Below, piece by piece: positions 34,059 to 43,509 of a stretch of DNA of 64,000 nucleotides. Source of the DNA: Nitrospira sp. UBA5698 (GTDB lineage Bacteria; Nitrospirota; Nitrospiria; Nitrospirales; Nitrospiraceae); contig DIHK01000037.1 of assembly GCA_002420115.1 (NCBI GenBank), positions 53,739-117,738 on the forward strand, in the 5' to 3' direction. The position numbers and the translations under genes are program-made. The notes under the pieces were generated by a model. It did no database searches. It saw only the letters and a program-made list of their open reading frames with translations, and was not told where the DNA came from. Numbering within the stretch: the stretch's first letter is position 1; every line of letters begins with the position of its first letter.

Positions 34059-35549
34059 TTATCGAGTCAGCGCGTCTTCAACATCAGGTGGTGTCGCCTG
34101 GATTTGTTCGCCGAGGAAGGGAAATTTCTTGGCCAGCTGTTGCTTCATCTGCCAGGCCACCGTTCGGTACGACCAATGGCCTTTCACGCCAGACCGTAGT
34201 TTGCTGATATATTCTGCTTCCGCATAGTCCATCTTAAACAAGCACCGGACTTTGAAGCCAAACGGAATAGCGTAGAGTGAAGCTTCTTGGTCCTTCTTCC
34301 TCAGCGAGTCGATATCCTGGCGCACGGCATCCATGGCCTGCCGGTATTCCTGATCCAAACCGGCATCGATCAACGACTGCGGGACATCGTACCCGTGGAC
34401 GGTTGTGAAGTTCTGTTGCACCTGCTGGCACCGTCGATGGCGGTGCATATCTCGCCAAGCACCAATGTCCATGAGGATATCGAATATGAATGCATAGCCG
34501 CTGCGGAACTCTTTGATGAGTTCATCATATGGACCACGTTGTCTGGTGGCCACTTCAATGGTCGCCTGTTTTTCCTTCTCGGTCCACTCTCTCACCACCT
34601 CGAGGATCTTGCGATAGGGAGCCTGTGAGACACGATAGAGCAGCGTCGCGACAATTTCGTCGACCGGATGATGGGAGTCCACCAACTCGACCGACTCCAC
34701 GGCTCCCCACATCCCAGGCTGATCCAACCCTGTGCCGCGTAAGACCTCTTTCGCATGGCGAGCAAGATCGGCATACACCGTTTCTTGGTAGACATTCGCC
34801 TTTGCATGCCGAGCCAGGGTCGGCGCCAGAGGGTCGCTCAGGCCTCCGCCTGTTTGGCCACAGAGTTCGCTCCATACATGTACCGGCGGACGCTGGCACG
34901 CGTCCTTCAAATCCTCCCCGATCGCCCGTAACTCCGGGAGTTGTGACGACAGGAGGCGGGTGATCTGTTTCTCCAAGGTCCGGATACTGACGACCTGTCC
35001 GACATTGGTCTTTGCCGCAAGGGGAAGCATGTACCGAGTGACATCGAACGCCCGTGCCGCGATGGTCCGGTCATAGTCGGCCTGCTTCATCGACTCAGGC
35101 CGTGGCTCGCGCGTAGCTAGGAATTGTTTCAGAGGTTCGTGGAGGAGTCGGTACACATCCCCAAGGCTTCGGAGAATCCCTTCATACAGAGCCTCGGTTT
35201 CACTTCCACGAATTTGGCCTGGGACGAACCAGCGGCTCGAGGCAAAATTTTGATAGCGGCTGGATTTTGCCTGACCATCCCACAGCGGCTCATCTTCCAG
35301 TCGAATCGCCGCAAGTTCAGAAATCTCTTCGAAGCAGATGATGACGTGTCCAAGATCGGCGATCGACGCATGTCCGTAATCAAAATAAAACTGCTCCCAG
35401 AATTTTTCCGACGAGTGTCCGTGCACCCATCGAATACTCTCCTCAATGGAGTCGGGAGATCGGCTGTACCGTGCCAGCGCATAGGCGGACTTTTCAGGGG
35501 GCATAGGGGCCAGGGCCAGAACTCGACGGCCTGATTGATCTCGGTTCAT
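34059..35549 (-). CDS. Double-length ThyX-like (FAD-dependent thymidylate synthase family) protein
   Basis: 496 aa, about twice the usual ThyX length, with two ThyX-like halves. The N-terminal half has YGHASIADLGHVIICFEEIS and SSRYQNF (about 96-102) but no RHR. The C-terminal half has MHRHRRCQQVQQNF (R370-H371-R372), where the catalytic motif RHR-x7-S has Asn in place of the Ser. Such long ThyX homologues exist, but whether they methylate dUMP is uncertain to me. If no thyA or standard thyX exists in the genome, this would be the candidate. It is upstream of, and probably cotranscribed with, a TPR gene, and divergent from hisS. Confidence 0.72.
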   Translation of the reverse strand: MNRDQSGRRVLALAPMPPEKSAYALARYSRSPDSIEESIRWVHGHSSEKFWEQFYFDYGHASIADLGHVIICFEEISELAAIRLEDEPLWDGQAKSSRYQNFASSRWFVPGQIRGSETEALYEGILRSLGDVYRLLHEPLKQFLATREPRPESMKQADYDRTIAARAFDVTRYMLPLAAKTNVGQVVSIRTLEKQITRLLSSQLPELRAIGEDLKDACQRPPVHVWSELCGQTGGGLSDPLAPTLARHAKANVYQETVYADLARHAKEVLRGTGLDQPGMWGAVESVELVDSHHPVDEIVATLLYRVSQAPYRKILEVVREWTEKEKQATIEVATRQRGPYDELIKEFRSGYAFIFDILMDIGAWRDMHRHRRCQQVQQNFTTVHGYDVPQSLIDAGLDQEYRQAMDAVRQDIDSLRKKDQEASLYAIPFGFKVRCLFKMDYAEAEYISKLRSGVKGHWSYRTVAWQMKQQLAKKFPFLGEQIQATPPDVEDALTR

Positions 35550-35706
35550 AGGAGATTGAGTGACAAGGACCGTATCATAAGCTGGGCACTATACCTCTCG
35601 AGGTAGAACGGCGCAAGCTCCACGCCGTTGACTTGCCGCCGAGGCCGCCGCTATAGTCCGCGCGAACTCTGCTGTAGGACAGGCACATACGTAAGGAGAT
35701 AATTCC

Positions 35707-36975
35707 GTGTCCGTAATCAAAGGTGTCAAAGGTGTCAAGGACCTGTTGCCGGAAGAAACCCCCCGCTGGCGGTTCATCGAAGAGTCTGCGAGGCGATGGG
35801 CGACCCGGTATGGATTTCACGAAATCCGTATTCCAATCTTTGAGGTGACCACCTTGTTTGCACGGAGTATCGGCGCATCCACGGATATCGTCGAAAAAGA
35901 GATGTACACGTTCCCGGATCGGGATGGTACCTCGTTAACCCTGCGACCGGAGGGAACTGCCGGTACCGTCAGGGCCTATATCGAACACAATCGTGCCGCG
36001 ATTCCGGTACCTCAAAAATATTTCTATACCGGTCCGATGTTTCGTCACGAGCGCCCGCAGGCCGGCAGGCTGAGACAGTTTCATCAATTTGGTGTTGAAT
36101 CATATGGAATAGCAGATCCGCGTGCCGATGTTGAGGTAATTGCCCTCCTCTGGCACATACTCCATGAGCTAGGCCTTCCTAGCCTCACCCTCGAAATCAA
36201 TAACCTTGGCCAGGCGGCTGATCGAGATATCTACCGCCCTATTCTTGTCGGCTATCTCAAACACCATGAGGCGGGGTTGTGCGGTAATTGCAAACACCGC
36301 ATCGAGGCGAACCCCCTTCGCGTCCTGGATTGCAAGGTTCCTGAGTGCCGAATCATTACGGAACAGGCTCCTCGTCTCTCTGAATCTCTATCGGAGACAG
36401 CCCGTTCCTACTTCGCTCAAGTACTGGCTGGCCTCGATCTCATCCATATACCCTATTCCTTAAACCACCGGCTGGTACGAGGCCTCGACTACTACAATCT
36501 CACAACGTTTGAAGTGACGGCGACAAATCTCGGAGCTCAGAACGCAGTCGGCGCAGGAGGCCGATATGACGGGCTTGTGGAAACACTCGGAGGTGCCTCG
36601 ACTCCGGCCGTTGGGTTTGCCGTTGGGCTTGAACGTATAGCTATGTTGTTACCAGACTCTCAAAACTCTCTGTCGCTTCATGACAGGACTGTCTATGTCG
36701 CCGGGTTTGGTACTCAAGGATCTGTCGCAGGGCTTACTGCGCTCGAAGAGCTTCGCATCTTTGGTATCTCAGCGGTCTCTGATTTTCGTTCCACAACGTT
36801 AAAAGCCCACCTTCGGCAAGCCGACCGACTTGGTTGCCACTTCACTCTCATACTCGGCGACGATGAAGTGACAAAAGGAGTGGCAGTGCTCCGGAATATG
36901 GAATCTAAGGATCAGTCTGATGTTCTCTTGTCATCTCTTACGAACCAGATACAACCTCTTCTTTTGCCTTCTTAA
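35707..36975 (+). CDS. hisS: Histidyl-tRNA synthetase
   Basis: Class II synthetase charging tRNA-His, 422 aa. Motif 2 is FYTGPMFRHERPQAGRLRQFHQFGVE, the histidine-binding signatures are LVRGLDYYNLTTFEV and AGGRYDGLVE, and motif 3 is AVGFAVGLERIAML. A C-terminal anticodon-binding domain follows (about 325-422). GTG start with AAGGAG at good spacing. It is the last strongly G+C-typical gene before the AT-richer 37-38 kb stretch. Confidence 0.95.
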   Translation: MSVIKGVKGVKDLLPEETPRWRFIEESARRWATRYGFHEIRIPIFEVTTLFARSIGASTDIVEKEMYTFPDRDGTSLTLRPEGTAGTVRAYIEHNRAAIPVPQKYFYTGPMFRHERPQAGRLRQFHQFGVESYGIADPRADVEVIALLWHILHELGLPSLTLEINNLGQAADRDIYRPILVGYLKHHEAGLCGNCKHRIEANPLRVLDCKVPECRIITEQAPRLSESLSETARSYFAQVLAGLDLIHIPYSLNHRLVRGLDYYNLTTFEVTATNLGAQNAVGAGGRYDGLVETLGGASTPAVGFAVGLERIAMLLPDSQNSLSLHDRTVYVAGFGTQGSVAGLTALEELRIFGISAVSDFRSTTLKAHLRQADRLGCHFTLILGDDEVTKGVAVLRNMESKDQSDVLLSSLTNQIQPLLLPS

Positions 36976-37054
36976 GTGCTGCTTTTAGGCATTGACTTTC
37001 CCCTCAAAACCACTTAGTCTCGCGTTAGTTTATAACTTATCGAATACGCTGAAT

Positions 37055-37076
37055 ATTCACATAAATTCCTGTGAAT
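37055..37076. promoter_or_regulatory. Inverted repeat upstream of the TusD-like gene
   Basis: ATTCACA-8-TGTGAAT is a perfect 7-bp inverted repeat ending 6 bases before the GTG start. It could be an operator or a leader hairpin that affects translation. The function is a guess. Confidence 0.35.
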
Positions 37077-37082
37077 TAACCT

Positions 37083-37400
37083 GTGAAGAGAAAAGTTGGA
37101 TTCCTTCTAGCCCTCCCTCCGGCACATCAAAGCTCCGAAACAGTCACTGGACTCGCTCACGCTGCACTGGATGCCGGCCACGAGGTATATCTTTATCTCA
37201 TTGATGAGGGAGTTAAAAATATGACTTCTCAGTCATATCAAAATCTTGCTCGGGCGGGAGTCCGAATGTTCGTCTGCGCATATGGCTGCCAGCAACACCA
37301 TGTTTCAACGGTGGATGTTGAAAAGGACTTTACTTTGTGTGGGTTAGTTGTTCTCTCCGGTCTTATCGATGCTTGTAAGCCATTTATTTCGTTTACGTAA
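37083..37400 (+). CDS. DsrE/TusD-like sulfur-relay protein
   Basis: 105 aa, GTG start. The N-terminus VGFLLALPPAHQSSETVTGLAHAALDAGHEVYLYLIDEGV and the C-terminus EKDFTLCGLVVLSGLIDACKPFISF follow the E. coli TusD pattern (compare its GFTLSGLGAL). Cysteines in FVCAYGCQ (about 70-75) lie where the TusD persulfide cysteine is expected. TusD with TusB and TusC passes sulfur from TusA to TusE for tRNA 2-thiouridine; DsrE is the sulfur-oxidiser relative. Two further family genes follow directly. The substrate role is inferred. Confidence 0.7.
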   Translation: MKRKVGFLLALPPAHQSSETVTGLAHAALDAGHEVYLYLIDEGVKNMTSQSYQNLARAGVRMFVCAYGCQQHHVSTVDVEKDFTLCGLVVLSGLIDACKPFISFT

Positions 37401-37417
37401 CGCGATTTGAATCTCTC

Positions 37418-37759
37418 GTGGCAAAAAACGTCGCCGTTATCATTCAAGAAGATCCTCGTATCACACACAGGCCGGTTGAGGCATTGCGGATCGCCCTTGG
37501 CCTTGTCGCTGGATCTCATAGGACGACAGTCATCTTGCTTGGTGAGGCTGTTCGGTTGTTAACTAATGATACTGATGACATTGTTGATCTTGATATCCTT
37601 GAGAAGTACCTCCCTTCTATTGAGCAACTTGAGATCCCTTTTATACTACCAAAAACGTTTGATATTTCAGCACTAAGTGGGAAATTCTCTATTCGTTGTG
37701 AATCAGAGGATGTTGTAGCTGCTGTTATTCAATCCATGGACAATACACTCGTTTTTTGA
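37418..37759 (+). CDS. DsrF/TusC-like protein
   Basis: 113 aa, GTG start. The pattern PVEALRIALGLVAGSHRTTVILLGEAVRLL and the ending EDVVAAVIQSMDNTLVF match the layout of TusC (REGLDALLATSAL... and a terminal VILRF-type strand). There is no obvious catalytic cysteine in the usual position. It follows the TusD-like gene by 17 bases and its stop overlaps the next frame, so the three form a tight unit. Confidence 0.65.
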   Translation: MAKNVAVIIQEDPRITHRPVEALRIALGLVAGSHRTTVILLGEAVRLLTNDTDDIVDLDILEKYLPSIEQLEIPFILPKTFDISALSGKFSIRCESEDVVAAVIQSMDNTLVF

Positions 37760-37764
37760 TTGGA

Positions 37765-37995
37765 ATGGTCCTTGTGAATTTAGTGGTTTACTTAATTCGG
37801 TCACCACGGGAGATGATCTCACCGTTTTTGTATCCAAAAATGGAGGACGTTACTATTATCGCAGTCGAAAAAACTCTTGTCGGAGGAAAAGTAGTACAAA
37901 AGGGTATTGGTTGCTTATGGGAAAGGGAAGCAACATTGTCATATAGCGAAGTACTTGAGCTGTTAATACAAAGTCAGCAGGTTATTGCTCTGTAA
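37765..37995 (+). CDS. DsrH/TusB-like protein
   Basis: 76 aa from the ATG at 37765 (a TTG at 37756 is possible). It is short, as TusB/DsrH proteins are: LVVYLIRSPREMISPF opens like the TusB HRSP region, and LSYSEVLELLIQSQQVIAL is the family's C-terminal pattern. The order D-C-B is that of tusDCB. Assignment of this third member leans on its neighbours. Codon use is AT-richer than the surrounding housekeeping genes. Confidence 0.55.
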   Translation: MVLVNLVVYLIRSPREMISPFLYPKMEDVTIIAVEKTLVGGKVVQKGIGCLWEREATLSYSEVLELLIQSQQVIAL

Positions 37996-38314
37996 CTCCG
38001 ATGTTCTGTAGTAAAGAAAATTAGTCGTCGTCGGATTAGGAGTAGTGAAGTGTATAGGGTGGATAGTGTATATGTATTTGATAATATTTATAAATTTACC
38101 AATTTACTCTCCGTGTAACCTTGTGGAAAACCTCTGTGAAGAGCCAGAAGAATATGTGAGTAGCCGCTGAATAGATTTTATGGACTAGGGTATCAACTCG
38201 ACAGAATGTGGCTAGACATGCTATTCAGCGCACCTTCTTTACCGTAGAAACGAGAAAAATAGATAGTTATCCACAAGTGTGAGTAATCCTGTGTATAGAA
38301 GGTGAATGCGAGCT
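37996..38314. other. oriC: Candidate chromosomal replication origin region
   Basis: The 320 bases before dnaA contain a perfect DnaA box TTATCCACA (38267-38275). A one-mismatch box TTTTCCACA lies on the minus strand (38122-38130) and a weaker one at 38290-38298. A run of very AT-rich sequence (about 38068-38107, TTTGATAATATTTATAAATT) could be the unwinding element. Position directly upstream of dnaA-dnaN is typical of oriC. There is no gene here. Confidence 0.65.
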
Positions 38315-39658
38315 ATGAGTGTAGAGATTGAGTGGGATGAGGCGCTTGAGTACGTTCAGCAGAAGGTACCTAAACAGGTTTTTGACACCTGGTTTCTGCC
38401 GGTGCAATTCGATAGAGTTGAAAATTCAACAGTTTACATAGGAGTACCCAATAAATTCTTTGGAGAATGGTTGGAGACGCACTATGGGGCCCTCTTTGCT
38501 GAGGCCGTGGCAATAGCAAGTGGGGGTGAGCCTCTGACCGTCGAATTTGTTGTTCGGGAGAAAACAGCAGCATCTCCGACCGAGCTACCAGCCGTAGTCC
38601 AGGGAGGGAAAGGGCAGTCTCTACCAAAACCACGGCGTGGTATTCTTCTCAACCCTAAATATACATTCCGGAATTTTGTGGTTGGGGCTGGAAATCAGTT
38701 TGCCCATGCAGCTTGCATGGCTGTGGCAGAACAACCAGGCCAAACCTACAACCCCTTGTTTATCTATGGAGGTGTTGGACTTGGAAAAACTCATCTCCTT
38801 AACGCCATAGGGAATCATGTGGCGGAACAGAGAGACCTCCGAATCGCGTACCTCACGACCGAACAGTTCACCAATGAGGTCATTAATTCGATCCGCTACG
38901 ATAAAATGATGGATCTCCGAAAGCGCTACCGACACATCGACATGCTCATGATCGATGATATTCAATTCCTCGTCGGGAAGGAGCGGACACAGGAAGAGTT
39001 TTTTCACACGTTCAACGCGCTCTATGAAGGCCATAAGCAAATTGTGTTGTCGAGCGATCGGTTTCCAAAGGACATGCCCGATATCGAAGAACGGCTACGT
39101 TCCCGATTCGAGTGGGGCTTAATCGCAGACTTACAGCCTCCAGATGTCGAGACACGGATCGCAATTCTGAGGAAGAAATCTGAAGATGAAGGGGTCAAAC
39201 TACCCGAGGATGTGATCCAGTTTCTCTCAACCACCATGAAGAGTAATATTCGGGAATTAGAGGGAAGTCTCGTTCGGCTAGGGGCCTATGCTTCGCTCAC
39301 CGGGCAAGTTATTAGTCTAGACCTCGCAAAAACTGTTCTGCGGGATCTCATCGGAGATAAGAAAAAGGTTGTTGCGATGGATGATATTCAGGAAGCCGTC
39401 TGCGCTCAATTTCATGTCAAGATCGCGGAACTGAAATCTCGGCGTCGAAGCAAGACATTGGTCCATCCTCGACAGATTGCAATGTATCTCTGTCGGGAGC
39501 TGACGGACGCTTCATACCCTGAGATTGGGCGGCAATTCGGCGGGAAAGACCACACGACCATTATCCATGCTTGCCGCCAGGTGACGAAGGCCAAGGAGAC
39601 CGATACGGGATTGCAGACGACGATCGAATCATTAAAAGAACAGATCCTTCGCAGTTAG
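38315..39658 (+). CDS. dnaA: Chromosomal replication initiator DnaA
   Basis: 447 aa from the ATG at 38315; AAGGTG ends about 10 bases upstream, so it beats the ATG at 38306, which would be too close. Domain I is at residues 1 to ~80. The AAA+ domain has Walker A GGVGLGKTH and Walker B LMIDDIQFLVGKERTQEEFFHTFN. The C-terminal DNA-binding domain has the signature DHTTIIHACRQV. Domain II is short. It initiates replication at the adjacent oriC candidate. Confidence 0.95.
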   Translation: MSVEIEWDEALEYVQQKVPKQVFDTWFLPVQFDRVENSTVYIGVPNKFFGEWLETHYGALFAEAVAIASGGEPLTVEFVVREKTAASPTELPAVVQGGKGQSLPKPRRGILLNPKYTFRNFVVGAGNQFAHAACMAVAEQPGQTYNPLFIYGGVGLGKTHLLNAIGNHVAEQRDLRIAYLTTEQFTNEVINSIRYDKMMDLRKRYRHIDMLMIDDIQFLVGKERTQEEFFHTFNALYEGHKQIVLSSDRFPKDMPDIEERLRSRFEWGLIADLQPPDVETRIAILRKKSEDEGVKLPEDVIQFLSTTMKSNIRELEGSLVRLGAYASLTGQVISLDLAKTVLRDLIGDKKKVVAMDDIQEAVCAQFHVKIAELKSRRRSKTLVHPRQIAMYLCRELTDASYPEIGRQFGGKDHTTIIHACRQVTKAKETDTGLQTTIESLKEQILRS

Positions 39659-39681
39659 CGACGTCGATGGGGGAGCATTCC

Positions 39682-40815
39682 ATGAAAGTACGGATCGGGC
39701 GAGACGAGTTGTTGACGGGCCTTCAGCGTGTGCAGGGCGTCGTGGAAAAACGCAACACCATGCCCATTCTGTCGAATATCCTGCTGGAAGCCAAGCAGGA
39801 TGGTGTCGAGATTGTGGCGACAGACCTTGAACTCGGCATGAGAGGTCTGTACAAGGCGACGGTGTTGTCGACAGGGGGGGTCACCATCTCAGCCAGGAAG
39901 CTCTTTGAAATCGTGAAGGAGTTACCGGCTGGTGACATCGAGTTGACGGCAACGGACAATAACTGGACGACGATTCAGGCGGGGAGGAGCCAATTCAAAA
40001 TCGTGGGCCTTCCCAGCTCCGATTATCCGGCGTTACCGGCGATCGAGCGAGAGGGATTAATGCCGTTGGCAGGCGACGGTTTGCTCGAATTAATTCGAAA
40101 GACGCTCTTCGCAGCTGGAGACAACGATGCCCGGTACATTCTGAACGGACTGCTGGTCACGTTGATTGTCACTGATAAGAAGACAACCCTCCGATTAGTC
40201 GGCACGGACGGCCATCGTCTGGCTGTTGCAGAACAAGAGGTCGGCAAAGCGGGGGCCAAGGCGACGGGCGTTCCGCAGGAAATGAAAGCGATTATTCCCA
40301 AGAAAGCCGCTCACGAAATTCGCCATCTCTTGGAAGAAGGCGGAGATGGTGAACCGCTCATCGGGTTCTCGAAAAATCTCATGATCTTTCGGAAGAGCGG
40401 CCTGCTCCTGACATCACGGCTAATGGAGGGCAATTATCCGAACTACCAACAGGTCATCCCAAAAGATGGAGGCAAGACCATCAGCGTCAATCGGACAGAT
40501 TTGGAGAGTGCCCTGCGGCGTGTGTCGGTCCTGTCGAAAGACAAGGCCAGCGCGGTAAAGCTTTCCTTTGGCCCCGGCAAGATGACGCTATTTTCTGCCA
40601 GCCCTGATTTCGGCGAAGCGACCGAAGAATTGCCAGCCCGCTACGAAGGAGAAAGCCTGACGACCGGCTTCAATGCTCGGTACCTCCTGGACGTCTTTAG
40701 CGTGATGGAGGGGGAAACAATTTCGCTCCAGATGGAGACCCCGCTGAGTCCATGTCTGGTTCAGGAACCGGAGAGCCCCGGTTTCAAGTGCGTTGTCATG
40801 CCGGTGAAGATTTAG
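39682..40815 (+). CDS. dnaN: DNA polymerase III beta subunit (sliding clamp)
   Basis: 377 aa from the ATG at 39682, which follows GGGGGAG. Three clamp domains are expected; typical strings are MKVRIGRDELLTGLQRVQGVVEKRNTMPILSNILLEA, RLVGTDGHRLAV and the C-terminal VMPVKI. It begins 24 bases after dnaA. recF, which often follows dnaN, is absent from this cluster. Confidence 0.95.
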   Translation: MKVRIGRDELLTGLQRVQGVVEKRNTMPILSNILLEAKQDGVEIVATDLELGMRGLYKATVLSTGGVTISARKLFEIVKELPAGDIELTATDNNWTTIQAGRSQFKIVGLPSSDYPALPAIEREGLMPLAGDGLLELIRKTLFAAGDNDARYILNGLLVTLIVTDKKTTLRLVGTDGHRLAVAEQEVGKAGAKATGVPQEMKAIIPKKAAHEIRHLLEEGGDGEPLIGFSKNLMIFRKSGLLLTSRLMEGNYPNYQQVIPKDGGKTISVNRTDLESALRRVSVLSKDKASAVKLSFGPGKMTLFSASPDFGEATEELPARYEGESLTTGFNARYLLDVFSVMEGETISLQMETPLSPCLVQEPESPGFKCVVMPVKI

Positions 40816-40958
40816 CGGAATGCTGGACGCACTCACGATCATCGTTCCTCTCTTTCTGGGTGGTTCCACATATCGTAATCTAGGTGTTATCCCATGGACA
40901 AAATCCTTGTCCAAAACTGAAATAAGTCCTCTGATCACGAGGATGGAATAGGTAGCGG

Positions 40959-43427
40959 ATGGCCACGGAAGAACAGTCTCCAACCAAGTCTGACAGCTAT
41001 AGTGCCGATCAAATTAAAGTCCTTGAAGGACTTGATGCGGTTCGCAAACGGCCGGCGATGTATATCGGCAGCACCGGAGTCGATGGATTACATCATCTCG
41101 TCTATGAAGTCGTCGACAACAGCGTTGATGAACATATGGCGGGATTCGGGGAAGCCATTGAGGTGACCATCCACATCGACGGAAGCGTGACGGTGACCGA
41201 CAACGGGCGCGGAATCCCCACCGGGATGCACCCAACACAGAAAAAGTCTGCGGCCGAAGTCGCTCTCACTGTTCTCCATGCGGGAGGCAAGTTCGAACAG
41301 GGCGCGTACACCGTTTCCGGCGGTCTACATGGAGTGGGCATCTCCGTCGTGAATGCTTTGTCCGAGTGGCTGGAGCTGGAGATCTGGCAGGATGCCCAAG
41401 TGTTCGAACAGCGATATGAACGAGGGAAGCCCAGCGCACCCCTCGCGGCGACAGGCAAGACCAAACGCCGAGGAACCAAGGTTCGGTTCAAGCCGGACGG
41501 CCAAATCTTTGAAACACTGGAGTTCAGTTTCGACGTATTGGCTCAGCGGTTGCGGGAACTGGCTTTTTTGAACAAGGGCCTTGCCATTACTCTTCGAGAT
41601 GAACGGAAAGAATCGGCGAAAGAACAGGTCTTCTTGTACAAGGGCGGCATTGTGTCCTTCGTTGAGCACCTCAACGAAGCCAAAACACCCCTGCACAAGC
41701 CGATCTACGTCAAAGTCGAGAAGCCGGAAATGATCCTGGAAGTGGCGCTCCAGTACAACGACAGCTACGCAGAGAATCTCTTTTCGTTCGCAAACAACAT
41801 CAATACGAAGGAAGGCGGCACGCACTTGGTCGGGTTCAAAGCCGCCCTCACTAGGACGATCAATAATTACGCCAATGCCAATGACCTGCTCAAGAAAGAA
41901 ACTGAATCGCTGACCGGAGACGATGTGCGGGAAGGACTGACGTCGGTGGTGAGTGTCAAGGTTCGCAATCCGCAGTTCGAAGGTCAGACGAAAGCCAAAC
42001 TCGGGAACAGTGAGGTGAAGGGCGTAGTTGAGGCTGCGGTCAACGAGGCCTTGGGGAATTATTTTGAGGAAAATCCTCCAGTCGCCAAAAAGATCATTGG
42101 CAAGGCTGTCGACGCGGCGCGTGCTAGAGAAGCAGCACGGAAAGCGAAGGATCTGATCAGGCGCAAGAGTGCCCTGGATGGTGGTTCACTGCCAGGGAAA
42201 TTGGCAGATTGTTCGGAAAAAGACCCGGCGTTAAGCGAGCTGTATATTGTGGAAGGTGATTCAGCCGGTGGATCCGCGAAACAGGGGCGTGACCGAAAAT
42301 TTCAGGCGATCTTGCCGCTCAAGGGAAAGATCTTGAATGTGGAGAAAGCGCGGTTCGACAAGATGCTCTCCAGCGATGAGATCCGAACGCTCATCATGGC
42401 GCTGGGCACCGGGATCGGTCGTAGGCGGGAAGAAGGGGATAAGCCGGAGAAAGATGCATTCGATATTGCGAAAGCTCGGTACCACAAGATCATTCTCATG
42501 ACCGACGCTGATGTGGACGGAAGCCACATTCGGACATTATTGTTGACGTTCTTCTTCAGGCAGATGCCGGAGCTGATCGAGAGGGGGTATATCTATATCG
42601 CGCAGCCTCCGCTGTTCAAGGTCAAGAAAGGTAAGACAGAGCGGTACCTCAAAGATGAAGGGTTATTAAACGAATACCTCGCCGACTTGGCAGTCGAGGA
42701 CGTTGAACTCTTCATGGAGGGAGCTCAGGGTTACGTGACCGGGCGTCGCCTTCTGCCCATCCTGAAGAAAATGATTACCTTCGAAACCTTGCTCGGTCGT
42801 CTCAATAAGAAATCATACGAAGCCGCAATGCTTCGTGCTTTTGTCGATGAACCGGGGCTCGATCGCGAGCGGCTCAAGGATCGTGCAGCCCTTCAACGAT
42901 CCGTCGAGAACCTCACGCAAGCACTGGCCGTGGTGTTCTCGAATGTGACCCCAACGTTTGATATTCTCGTGGACGAGGAACACCAGTCGAACAAGGTCAC
43001 CTGCCGACTGCACGCGAGTGGGGTCACCCATGAGTTGGACGTGACACATGACCTGGTTGGGTCTGCCGACTTCCGGGAACTCCAAAAACTGACGCCCTCT
43101 GCGATCGGACTAGGCCGAGCTCCGTACAAGCTCAAGGCCAAGGGCGAGGAAAAGTCGTTTCAATCCACGGAGGAGTTGGTGAAGGCCATTCTGGATACGG
43201 GAAAACAAGGCCTCAGCATTCAGCGCTATAAAGGTCTCGGGGAAATGAACCCTGGACAGCTCTGGGAAACGACCATGAACCCAGAAATACGAACGCTCCT
43301 GAGGGTGACTCTTGAAGACCTCACCGGCGTGGATGAGATCTTTACCATCTTGATGGGCGATGAGGTTGAACCGAGGCGCAACTTCATTCAAACCCATGCG
43401 CTCGAAGTCCGGAATTTGGATGTCTAG
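40959..43427 (+). CDS. gyrB: DNA gyrase subunit B
   Basis: 822 aa. GHKL ATPase domain with YEVVDNSVDEHMAGFG and VTDNGRGIPTGMHPTQ, and GGLHGVGISVVNALSEW. The TOPRIM domain has YIVEGDSAGGSAKQGRDR and TDADVDGSHIRTLLLTFFFR; the C-terminus has QRYKGLGEMNPGQLWETTM. With GyrA it introduces negative supercoils. It is 143 bases after dnaN with no gene between. Confidence 0.96.
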   Translation: MATEEQSPTKSDSYSADQIKVLEGLDAVRKRPAMYIGSTGVDGLHHLVYEVVDNSVDEHMAGFGEAIEVTIHIDGSVTVTDNGRGIPTGMHPTQKKSAAEVALTVLHAGGKFEQGAYTVSGGLHGVGISVVNALSEWLELEIWQDAQVFEQRYERGKPSAPLAATGKTKRRGTKVRFKPDGQIFETLEFSFDVLAQRLRELAFLNKGLAITLRDERKESAKEQVFLYKGGIVSFVEHLNEAKTPLHKPIYVKVEKPEMILEVALQYNDSYAENLFSFANNINTKEGGTHLVGFKAALTRTINNYANANDLLKKETESLTGDDVREGLTSVVSVKVRNPQFEGQTKAKLGNSEVKGVVEAAVNEALGNYFEENPPVAKKIIGKAVDAARAREAARKAKDLIRRKSALDGGSLPGKLADCSEKDPALSELYIVEGDSAGGSAKQGRDRKFQAILPLKGKILNVEKARFDKMLSSDEIRTLIMALGTGIGRRREEGDKPEKDAFDIAKARYHKIILMTDADVDGSHIRTLLLTFFFRQMPELIERGYIYIAQPPLFKVKKGKTERYLKDEGLLNEYLADLAVEDVELFMEGAQGYVTGRRLLPILKKMITFETLLGRLNKKSYEAAMLRAFVDEPGLDRERLKDRAALQRSVENLTQALAVVFSNVTPTFDILVDEEHQSNKVTCRLHASGVTHELDVTHDLVGSADFRELQKLTPSAIGLGRAPYKLKAKGEEKSFQSTEELVKAILDTGKQGLSIQRYKGLGEMNPGQLWETTMNPEIRTLLRVTLEDLTGVDEIFTILMGDEVEPRRNFIQTHALEVRNLDV

Positions 43428-43509
43428 CTAGGAAGCTGTCCGCCTTCAGCGACCAGCTTTCTGGAGCTGATGCCTGAAAGCTTATAGCTTTGCGCTTTGA
43501 GGAGAAGAC

